DNA of 64,000 bases, taken from contig BDSI01000055.1 of the NCBI GenBank assembly GCA_003117195.1, forward strand, positions 372,001 to 436,000. Direction: 5' to 3'. The stretch comes from Eudorina sp. 2006-703-Eu-15. Taxonomy: Eukaryota > Chlorophyta > Chlorophyceae > Chlamydomonadales > Volvocaceae. The notes below the pieces were generated by a model. The model worked only from the letters and a program-made list of their open reading frames with translations, ran no database searches and had not been told where the DNA came from. A program made the translations under genes and the position numbers. The first letter of the stretch is position 1; each line of letters begins with the position of its first letter. This document shows, piece after piece, positions 34,013 through 44,134 of the stretch.

Positions 34013-37000
34013 TTACGCCACAGCAGGCGTGACCACCGGCCGCACCGGCGTGACCGAGCTGTCCTCGGCCGCCTTGACCTGCTCGCCAGTGGCCACTCGC
34101 GCCCTGGCGCCGCGTTGCGACCTGCGACACGGATAGCCAGGCAGCCAGGCAAGGGCAAGGTCCGTCCGTCAGCCACGCCATCCCACACCGCGCCATCACA
34201 CGTCAGGCCTACTGCGCAAGGAGCCCCGCGGTCATCCTCGCCGGACCTCGCCCTCTTGGTACCAGCAATGGTCAACAGAAATGTCCAACAGAAGAAACTT
34301 CAGGCAGTACCGGTTTCGCACCGTGAACTGAAACCACCGCCTGGCATCCATCCATCCAGCGCGCACGTCCGCCGAATAAAGGTACATTGTGCGAGAGCTC
34401 TTTACACGACAGGACTGCCAGGGACGGGACTGCTAGAGACGGGACTGCCAGAGACGGGACTGCCAGAGACGGGTGTCCCACCTGCTCTCCATGGCGAAGG
34501 CCATCGAGCCCTGGTGCAGGCCCTGCGCCACCTCCTCCGCGGACCACTCCTTGAGGTAGTAGTCCTCCTCCACGGCGCCCTCCTTGGGGCCGGTCAGCAT
34601 CGATCCCCACATCGGGAAGTAGATGAAGAAGAGCACCAGCGTCAGGCCGATGGTCTGAATGCCCATGTACTTCAAGCCGTCGTACTTCTGGAGGCTGTGT
34701 GTGTGTGGGGGGGGGTGCACGGCAAGGTACGGCAGGGAGAGGTGGGCGCGATGGGGGACGTCAGCTAGGGAAAGCGCAACCGGGTAAAAGCCGCTCTGCG
34801 CGATTCATACTGTTGGCCGCATGCAGTTGCGCATTCTTAGCAGGGACAGATATCACGGTACCAGGAGTCGTTTCAAACAAATTATAACGAAGTCATAGCT
34901 ACTGGCTGGGAAGGCAGACGACAGCTGGCTGGCGCCGGGAAATCGGGGGCTGATACTCACTTGAGCTGCCACTGGGCCTTGCCGGCGAACCAGATGGCCT
35001 GCGTGATGGCGCCGCCGGCGCTGCCGCCCGCGCCCACCAGTCCCGAAACCACGCCGTACGCGCGGCGCGACACGAAAGGCGTGATGCCAAAGTGCAGGCC
35101 GCATGCCTGTTGGCAGAAGATGCTGAAGATGAACATAACCACGACGGTCGCAGTCAGGTTGCCGTGTACGACACCCAGTACGACACAGAACACTCCGCCC
35201 AGCGTCTGGATGATCCATAGGGCCCAGATGCGGCCGCGCATGCCCCAGTACTTGGCCACGTAGTCGGACAACATGCCGCCCGAGGCGCGCGTGAACAGGT
35301 TCATCATGCCGAAGGCGCCGCCCAGCGCGCCCGCCGTGGTGAGCGACAAGCCGAACTGATCGAACAGGTACTCGACGATGATGTTATCGACGGTCAACTC
35401 GACGCCGAAAGAGTAGCCGTACGTCAGCGCCAGGATCCACGACCTGCGGTTGTTTCCGTTTCGCAAACAGCAGCGGCGGGCGAGGGTGATAGGACGCTAT
35501 GACTCGGGGGTCGGGGCATTCGGATGGGTCGCGCCGCGACCCATCCGAGCGCAAAGGGTTGGCGCGCAACGTGCAACGTGCAAGGCAGCAGGGCAGCGCA
35601 GGCAGGAGCGCGCTGCGCGCACACCTGTAGTTGCCCAGCGCGCACTTCATCACCGGCCACAGCGCGCCCTTGCTCTTGAGCGTGCCGTCCTTCTTCAGGT
35701 CGCGGTAGTCCTTGCCCGAGGGGTGGTCCACGCCCAGCAGCAGGGTGCTGAGCGCGTTGAGGATGTAGATGCCCCCGGGCACGAAGAACGCCCAGCGCCA
35801 TGCCTGGTAGCCGGGCACGCCTTGCTTCATGATGCCCTCGTAGATGCCCGGCATGATCCAGTGGCAGGCGCCGCCGCCCATGTTGCCCCACCCGCCCGCA
35901 ACGGCGTTGGCGGTGCCCACGAGCCGCACATTGAACATCCTGTGTGGGGAGAGAGGCAGCGGTGCAATGTGTACGGGGAAACGAAGATTATGGTACGGCT
36001 CAGGCCCCAGGGGTTGCTCAAATTCTCGCTTAATCATGGCGAGAAAAGGGAGACATGAGGGGCTGCCGTACAACACGGCACTTGTGAGTTCTCCGCCCCG
36101 GACAGGATGTGGGGGCCCTGGGCGCCATTGAAAACAGCAAATCACTTACGTTCCGCACCAGAACTGGCAGCACACGAACATGCAGAGCGAGCAGCCGATG
36201 AAGAAGCGCACGACGGTGAAGGTGGAGTAGTCGGTGACCAGCGCCATGCAGAAGACCGCCGGGGCCGTCATGAGCATGGTGGCCGCGGTGCCCATTCGAG
36301 GACCTAGGGGCGCAGCAGACAGAGTGTGGTTAGCGAGGAGGCTAAGGCTGTCGTCGATGACCCGCGGGGTCCATTGCAACATGATTCATTCAGATAGGGT
36401 CAAACAATTCAGGAACATGGAGGTTTGGGGTAAGAGATATACAGGCCGTGTGCTGATGGCCCATTCGGCCGATCCAGCCCATCAGTGGCCATCAAGTCAG
36501 TATGGGGCGACCCCGCACTCACCGACTGTGTCCACGAACGCGCCCATGCCGACACGGGCGGCGATGGCGCCGCAGACCGCGGCGACCCCGGCGTTGCCGA
36601 GCTGCGACTTGGTAAGGAAAAGGTCATCACGAATGACCGGTAGAAGTGATGCTGGCGCGAAAGTCGCCATAAACGTCATGAAGAAAGAAATCCATGAGAG
36701 CTGCGAAATATGCGGGAAAGGCCAATAGGGCGGAAAATGAATTCGACGTGATGGATTTTCCTCATAAGTACGGAAATTTCAATTGAACTTAATATTAGAT
36801 GATGACCCTATATCATAACTACAGAGCTGCTCACCGAGTGATCCTTACTGGAAGTTGGCTTAGTAACTACGCGCGCTGGTCATTCCTCATTCGTGAAGTT
36901 GACCTCAAGCGACTTACATGGAAGGCCATCATATGTGGTTGAGCGAAGCTCCATATGGGCAAGCTTTTGAGTTTGCCTTCGGAGTCCACGTCGTAACGGG

Positions 37001-37085
37001 AAGTCTTCTTCGCAACTTGGGGCTGCGGCTCAACGACCGCTGGGGCCTTGAGATCCTTTCCAGAGCCATCACCTTTAAACGACAT
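34013..37085 (-). CDS. NRT2: High-affinity nitrate/nitrite transporter, NRT2 (NNP) family, 539 aa
   Basis: Exons (-): 37085-36918, 36700-36523, 36303-36150, 35939-35625, 35443-34961, 34694-34482, 34121-34013; phases agree (1620 nt). It is an MFS transporter of the plasma membrane that takes up nitrate and/or nitrite with protons. In algae and plants NRT2 usually works with the partner NAR2 (NRT3), which is not in this window. Visible features: first helix WISFFMTFMATFAPASLLPVI, the family signature GGWGNMGGG at 182-190, the second Gly-rich signature GLVGAGGSAGGAITQ in the helix 11 region, and the MFS loop GGMLSDYVAKYWGMRGR between the halves of exon 5. The short hydrophilic C-terminus (SQRG ... 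VTPAVA) is on exon 7. Length matches algal NRT2 (about 540). The gene is head to head with alternative oxidase. Confidence 0.95.
34405..34475. repeat. 15-bp tandem repeats at the NRT2 intron 6 donor
   Basis: Four to five copies of a GGGACTGCCAGAGAC-type unit (plus strand). On the NRT2 sense strand the array starts a few bases after the exon 6 donor (donor at 34481), reading CTCTGGCAGTCCCGT repeatedly. Confidence 0.85.
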
Positions 37086-39467
37086 TATTTAAGAGCTGAG
37101 GGCCAACGCAAAGAACCACTACACTGCTGGGTCGCACAGGGTGGTAAGCTCACAGAAGCACACCAAGCAGACGGGAGGACTGTTCGTCCTCGATGAAAAA
37201 GGTAATTCTCCGATCGTTCGATTACTCCCTATATAAAGTTGCAAGGGCACATGGGCCGTAGTACAGCGCCCCGACCTCGTGGGTCCATTCGCATAACGAC
37301 TAACGGTAATGGGTCGCTTTGACGCTTTGTGATTGTGAGTCAGTTACAAATTGTGACCACTTTTGTCGTCAATCAAATATAACAAACTCTAAAAATTATA
37401 CATCAGCTTAATCAGTTTCATAATTGTCAAAAATGCAGTTTCGTATGATAAGTCGGACGTCGAGGGTTCAGGAAACCCTTGTTGCTTCGTACACCGCTAC
37501 GCGGCGATGTCCCTTCCCCGTAACGCGACAACGCGATTGTTTGCTGCGACGTATTTTGTCTTTCCTATATTCGGCATTCCGTTCCATCGCCCGTGCGAGA
37601 TGTATACATGCATCGCGCATGTTGTCGTCAGGTCACAGATAGTTGCACAGGAAGGCGCAGGAAACAAACACCAAACCCAGCATTTATGGTCAAGCAATGT
37701 TCCACGTCAACACAGAAATAGACGTCGCCGTTTCAAGCCGTTACGTCGTCGCGATGACATGGCCGTCCGGCCAGTCCAGCAGCGCAGAACCTGAGGGAAC
37801 CAATAGCGCAACTATAATTTATGCTACATCCTTGTCTCAACCCGATAGCTTTAGCTCCCGTCCTGTGTCGGGTCAATTGCCAATTCACACAGTTTTCCAA
37901 CGGCTGTTTATGGCAAACCAGACATGAAATTATAGTTTGGAAGGGCCAGGGTGAGCCTGGGCGAACCTGCAGAGACAGCCAAAACGATGCACACCGATGC
38001 TGTTCGGTGGGTTGATACAACGAAATTTTGAAGCCGTTCCTGGCACGCAATCGGCATCACATGCCCCTATTCTAATGCTGGCAGCAACAATTAGATCATG
38101 TTGAGGTACAGTCGCAGTTCCTGGCCGGTAGACCGCATGTCGCTCTGGTCTCGCGGGCGGGCTAACATGTACGGCTAACAAGCAGTTCGCAACCCACGCA
38201 GCACCATCACCACGACCTCAGTGACTGAAGAGTCAGTGTCCCCATTCCTTCAACTAAGACAGTCGTTTGGATGTATGATCACTGCTAACATCCAAATTCC
38301 GCAAGCTCCGTACCTTGCACCCAAGCAAACACACCCAACGCGTCTACACGTGTCGTGATCCTGACCATGCCAGCATTTGGGACAGCACGGCACGCGTCTC
38401 CTGCTCTCCTCGCTCCTCATGGGCTACCTATGCTTGTGCCGGCGCATCTTACGCCACCTGGACCAAGTTGAGGCGTTACGATGGTAACACCTGCCTCCTA
38501 TGTCCGCGCACACTCAAATCGTGCCGTCACATACCCTCAATTGAAACTCTCCGTGATGCAACCGGTACGCAACTCCTGTATGTAGTCGAACACGCGAGCT
38601 GATTGCCTGGCTGTGAAGCAACCTGCTCGCATGTAGCCTTATTCAAGCCCGCCCCGCTTTGCCGATTATGCCGATATGCTGGCGCCGGGGTATCGGGAGG
38701 ATTTTTCTGGCGCACAAGTTGCCACATGACAGCGTATCATATCTTCCCGATGTCGGGGTCCGCTGTCCACATCAACACGGGCCGCATGTATTGATGTTGT
38801 CAGAACTGTCGGAGAACTGAGCCAATGACAGCCCAAGTGCTGCCAATGCGCTCGAGCTGCCACTGGCACGTTTGTCATACAACATTTACTTACGGTCAGT
38901 GCATAAGCATGGTTCAGCCAACAGTTCGTATTCGTTCGTACTTCAAGAAATTGTGAGTTTGTGACACATTTTAGCATCCTTGAAAGGGATTGACGATGCA
39001 AGTGATGCAAGAGATGCAAGAGACGGAGTATTATCCTGATTGCAGACAGAGTCGTTCCCGGTCGTGCAGACACCCAGAGAGGTCGACAGTTCGGCTGAGC
39101 CCTCTCATGCTTGACAAGCATCGCGGTCGATGGATCGTCAAGCCTATCGACCATCTTGCGCACAGCCGTTCGAAACATTTCGGTATTTTGGAGTATTACA
39201 GTGTGCACATCTGCTTAACAATCTACACATAAAGGTCGTCATAACAAGATATCACTTAGCCTCGGTGCAGATACAAATGCCGGATGCCGGAAGGAATCTT
39301 GTACGGCGGAGCAGCTGCTCGGTCGGTTACTCTAACTACTTGCAGCCCCACAGTATTTTGACACGAGTAATCCTTTCCCTGATGATACTTTAATTTACTT
39401 CATTGACAAGTTGATTGCACCACCACTTTGCACAACACGCTTTGCACAACGCGCTTTGCACAACACA
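37086..39467. promoter_or_regulatory. Shared upstream region of NRT2 (-) and AOX (+)
   Basis: 2.38 kb between two divergent start codons, AT-richer than the genes. A TATATAAA-like box at about 37,229-37,238 lies about 145 bp upstream of the NRT2 ATG, but its direction is ambiguous. No transcription factor site was assigned. By analogy to Chlamydomonas, nitrate/ammonium control through the RWP-RK factor NIT2 is plausible but not shown. Minus-strand open frames at 38.7-39.2 kb look like chance. Confidence 0.5.
39427..39466 (+). repeat. Three 14-bp repeats directly before the AOX start codon
   Basis: TTTGCACAACACGC, TTTGCACAACGCGC and TTTGCACAACACA follow one another and end at the ATG at 39468. 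They belong to the 5' UTR or leader. No in-frame ATG lies within them. Confidence 0.9.
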
Positions 39468-41581
39468 ATGTCGACTCTCGGATTGAGTATGTCGCTCTTG
39501 CCCAGCTTGTGTCTTACGCGAGGAGCTATTATTGGAGCTTTCAATGCCTATGGGTCAGGATTGGGGGTCACTGCGGTCCGCTCGCTGGGCGCGGCCACGC
39601 CATTGCCCTTCCGGTCTCGCGGCTACGCCGTTTACCCACAGGTCAGCCAGGGTTCATGTTTCTAGCTTGTATGTTTGTGTTTAAATTGGCCGTCTTTTAG
39701 CTACATTACGTCGCCCCAGGGTGTTGCAACGTCATACGCTACTCCTACGTCCACGTTCTGCCTCGCCGCGGCAATTCACGTTCTTAATTGTTAACTGATC
39801 ATAATGTTGTGCACATCCATGTTTCTTCCGATTTCCTCATCGGATTGGCTGCTCGGTCTTCTTATGAATTCCCGACTGTTCCGTCCAGTCCCGTATCGGC
39901 GGGTGACGAAACATTCTCCGCTGCGTCTTCTCGCAGGCTGACGCTGGCCACGCCGGACACCACTCCGCTGGTGACGAGAAGCAGACACCCGCTCACGAGC
40001 GCACCCAGGCGCCGCCCTCCACCCTGCGCGCCACCGGCTCGTTCGCGGCCGGCGAGGTGGCGCCCCACCCGGGCCTCAAGGCACAGATGCAGAACGCCCG
40101 CTTCACTGAGAGCTTCATGCCCCACCCCGCCTACACCGCCCACTACCTGGAGACTGTGCGCCCGACCCACGTGCAGCCGGAGAAGGTAAGCCGCACGCGC
40201 GCACGCGATCCCCATGCACAAAGATGATTCGTATACCGTATACCCCGCCGCCGTCCCCCCGCCCCTATTTGTCGTACACCGCAGCTGTACCAGCTGGTGG
40301 GCTTCCGCGCCATCCAGCTCATGCGGTGGGCCTTCGACCGGGTCACCGGCTACAACGAGCACATGACCGAGGCCAAGTGGCTGCAGCGGATCATCTTCCT
40401 GGAGACCGTCGCGGGGGTGCCCGGCATGGTGGCGGGCATGGTACGGCACCTCAAGTCGCTGAGGACCATGCGGAGGGACCACGGTGAGACCTCTTTTAAG
40501 GCACAAGGCCTCCATTTGGCTGGGGCCCAGTGGGGCAGGGGACTTCGGTGCGGCTGCAGCTGCGGCTGCGGCTGTGGCTGTGGCTGCGGGCGCCGGCGGC
40601 GCTGGGGACGCACAGGCTTAAATTCCTCAGGCCTCTTTGCCCATCCCGCTCTCGGCCCATCCCGCTCTCGCCAACTCTCTCCCCCGTCCCCCGGCGTCCC
40701 CCGTCCCCCGGCGCCCGGCCGCACAGGCTGGATCCACACGCTGCTGGAGGAGGCGGAGAACGAGCGCATGCACCTGATCACCTTCATGGAGCTGCGCAAG
40801 CCGGGACCGCTGTTCCGGGCCGCAGTCATTGGCGCGCAGGGGGTCTTCTTCAACGCCTACTTCCTGGCCTACCTGCTGGCCCCGCGCACCTGCCACGCCT
40901 TCATCGGCTTCCTGGAGGAGGAAGCGGTCAAGACCTACACGCACGCGCTCGCTGAGATCGACGCGGGGCGGCTGTGGCGCGGCAAGCCCGCGCCACGCAT
41001 CGCGGTGCAGTACTGGGGCCTGCCGGAGGGCGCCACGATGCGGGGTGAGTACGGCAGGATGTGTGTGTGAGTACGGCGGGGTGTGTGGGTGAGGGCGGCG
41101 GGGTGTGTGGGCGAGTACGGCGGGGTGTGTGGGTGAGTACGGCGAGGTGGGTGGACTGCAGACGCCGCGAGAGGTGAGTACTGGCGGGTTGAAGGCTGAG
41201 TACGTGGGCTGCAGACGGCGAGCGATGGTGCGTGGCGGGTGGGATATCGGCAGATGGGGTTGGTGCGGCTGGACGGAATTCTGTGGGCCATGGTATGGGG
41301 TACGATGGCGAGGGGGGGGGAAGAATGATCGCTTGATCGGTAATGGAGTTGATGGGGACGGGCCTGAGTTGCCGGCAGTTTGAATACGGTATGTCTACCA
41401 ATTCCCTGTACCCTTGCTCCCGGGTCCCGGCCTCCCTCCGCCCCTCCCTGCCCCTCCCTCAGACCTGGTGCTGGCGGTCCGTGCGGATGAGGCCTGTCAC
41501 GCGCACGTGAACCACACGTTCAGCAAGGTGGCGCCCGACCAGACCAACCCCTTCGCCGCGGGGGCCAGCCAGCTGCCCTGA
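39468..41581 (+). CDS. AOX1: Mitochondrial alternative oxidase, 352 aa
   Basis: Exons: 39468-39641, 39937-40185, 40285-40483, 40727-41044, 41463-41581; phases agree (1059 nt). AOX is a di-iron ubiquinol oxidase of the inner mitochondrial membrane that reduces oxygen to water without pumping protons. Ligand motifs are intact: LETVAGVPG (Glu181), [11 protein letters not shown] (Glu220, His223), [10 protein letters not shown] (one of Glu271-273) and [12 protein letters not shown] (Glu323, His326). Cys325 replaces the non-ligand His of the plant RADEAHH motif. The first exon looks like a mitochondrial presequence (Ser/Leu/Arg-rich, [10 protein letters not shown]). The N-terminal region before the core lacks the regulatory Cys of plant AOX, as in other algal forms. 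The neighbour NRT2 suggests orthology to the nitrate-linked AOX1 of Chlamydomonas rather than AOX2; this is inference from synteny. Confidence 0.95.
41045..41154 (+). repeat. Five 22-bp tandem copies containing the splice donor
   Basis: The unit is GTGAGTACGGCGGGGTGTGTGG. Copies start at 41045, 41067, 41089, 41111 and 41133. Copy 1 is the 5' splice site of AOX exon 4. Copies 2 and 5 also begin GTGAGTACGG; copy 3 begins GTGAGGGCGG and copy 4 GCGAGTACGG. Confidence 0.9.
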
Positions 41582-44134
41582 AGACAGCAGATGGTGAGAC
41601 GTGGCGAGAGGCGGAGAGGAGCGGAAGGCAGGGGCGACGAGGCGCCCGGGAGGAGGGCTGTGGAGCCGGGTGAGGGGCGGGGCCGGAGGGGCGGGGCCGG
41701 AGGGGCGGGGGGCCCCCGGGCTTGGGAAAGCGCCTTCCCGGCGGCATCGGCAGCAGCATTACGTTGAGGCGCCCCGATGGTGGCACGAGGAAAGACGGAT
41801 GGGTGCAGCCTGCCGCGTCTGCGATTAGGCAGGTTAGTCAGGTCCTGCTACACCCGGGGGGCTTATGGACGAGGGCGGCTTGCTCTCCTCCGGCGGTCTG
41901 GACTCGGGGGATGTCGGGAGCCCGAGAGGAGACCCCCCATCGGACGGGTGGGTGAGGATGCGGCGGGTCTTCGCGCGGGGCGCTAGGGCTTTAGAGGCTC
42001 TAGGGCTTTTGGGGCGCGGCGGAGGATTGAGAGGTCTGCTGGCTGGGTGGACTCATGCACTGCACAGGGCAGGGGCGAGGACAGGAGGACCCGGGAGAGG
42101 CGGCGGGGCGCTCGACGGCCTCGGAAGTCTGTGAGGTCACACCTCCTTTCGAAGCCTGCGAGGCCACATCTCCTTTCGAAGATTGATGCGAGTGCCGTCG
42201 TCAGGCGTTGTCTTTTGTGACTGCTCTTTAGGGTGTGCGCGGCCTTGAAAATGTTGTAGCATTGTATATCAGCTGTGCTCTTATCTGCGACGGACGGTGT
42301 GATAGCTGTGACAGGTGTGGGGGCGTTGCGTCTCCGTCTTTTCTTGTCGCAGTCCGCATGTGCACTGGCGTTGTCCGACACAGCGTCGAGTCAGGCCGCA
42401 GGAGGGACGTGAGAGGGGCACGGCCTCCCCCTCGGTGACGCGGTTGTCAGTTCGACTCTGAGGAGCCTCTTGGAGATCCTGCTCTCCCTCCCTCGAAGCC
42501 ATCACTTTTCGTGCTGTACTTGCTCCTTTTGTGTTGTACTGTTTGTATCGTGCGAATTCTCTTTGCTGTCCGCACCATGCATGGGCGCTCAACCCTCGAA
42601 GAGGTGCTATGCATGGTGTGGTGTTTTTCAACAGCTTTCGGAATGTGAAGCCGGAAAGTTTGTATTCAGTGCTGAATGTGAGGCCAGGTTGCCATAGAAA
42701 TTCGGAACGCGTCCAGTATTAATGTATCTTCAGAAGGAGAGAGGGAGAGAGTGCGGCGCTTAGCCTGCCAAGAGGATGGAGGAGTGAGCGTGCTGGCAAG
42801 TCCGTGACACCGGTTATTGCAGAGGGGGTTAGTCGTGAACGCTGTGTTCGCATGACCGTCACGGGCAGGCGTGTTGGAGATTGTCAGTGCTGTGCGCCCC
42901 GCAGCACCCCGCAGCATTGACACCGGCGTGGGCATCCGATGTCCCTGTGCTTGTTTTGACGTCGGCATCCAAATCAGGCATTTGCGAGATGGCGTGGCGG
43001 AGTTAATTTCCAAAATGGCGTGGCGTGGCGTGGTTTGGGTGTCCAAAATTAGGTCCTTCCGAGTTTGCGTGGTTTGGGTTTGGGTTGGGATGCGGAGACG
43101 TCAAAGCTTTTCGTGGCTTCATTAAAGCGCACGAGTTCTAATGCCATGGGTGCAACGTACACGGCAACCACGAAGCCTGTGTCGTCTGCGTCGTCGCTGC
43201 CTTGTCGTCTGCTGAGGACTCCACCAGCGGCCGCGGCGCCAGCGGCACGCTGTCTCGACCGTGTGGGCCTTCCGTGTGGGCCGCGCGCGGTTGATGTGTA
43301 CCGCATGCGTGGGACCGTTGGTGGTTGCTCGGTAATGTGACTGTAGACCGGTGTTGTGACGATGGCTGCTGCCGAGCTGATACGGACATCGCCTTTCGCC
43401 TTCCCTGGATCCGGACCTGCTTTGATTCCCACACACAACGTCCAGATGATGTCAGGGACAGGAACCTACCCGCGAGCAACCTACCATGTGCGCGTGCGCC
43501 TGTGAATCCGCAGCCGGCGTTGCATGTCGTCGTCGGTCGTCGAGTTCCAACTCGCAAGCATAGGTGCGCAGCAGACCGCAGCGGGCCGCAGCTCAAGTCG
43601 GCCATCGCACGTGCGCGCTGGCCTCTTCTGTCCCGAGCTGCATCGCGCCCGGATAGCGCGCGTGCGACGCACATCAGATGTGCGCTGGTATGCCACAGCG
43701 CCAGGCAGGAGACCGCAGGTAAGGATTGGACGTTGTATCAGCAGGGACGCGCGCACGGCTAACAGTGCGCTTGCAGAGGTTATGTGCTAACGAGGTTCTG
43801 TGCTAACGACGATGCTGTATTCCAGATCACGCGGATAGACATCCGCTCTAAAGGGAGGGTTTCGGCGCGGTGTACGGGAGAACGCGGCACGAGGTATTCC
43901 ATGATAACGAATCAAGAACTGACCTTCATATAGAGGATGTGATCTTAATAGCGCGCAATTAATGTCGTCAGTCCTTCAATATGGGGACACCGTAGCTCAC
44001 AGGAAAAGTCTATGTCTAAACAAGGCAACAGTTAGGAATCTTTCACTACTTCAAGCGATGTAACTTTACTAGCATTTCATTCTTGTGGATTTCCGTCAAC
44101 GACGGTTCGTTGTCTTGACCAAAACGCTGTGACC
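41582..44134. other. Intergenic region between AOX and DNAAF5
   Basis: No gene recognised. Near 42,130-42,185 a unit is repeated twice (GAGGTCACACCTCCTTTCGA, then GAGGCCACATCTCCTTTCGA). Around 42,990-43,080 there is a low-complexity GGCGTGG and TTTGGGT-rich stretch. Confidence 0.45.

Noticed and set aside
38666..39208. 180-codon minus-strand frame upstream of AOX
   Set aside because: It begins at a non-ATG codon, has no domain or splice partner and lies in AT-richer intergenic DNA.
43049..43790. Open frames of 90-180 codons on both strands downstream of AOX
   Set aside because: They overlap each other in several frames, show no conserved motif and have no splice continuity.
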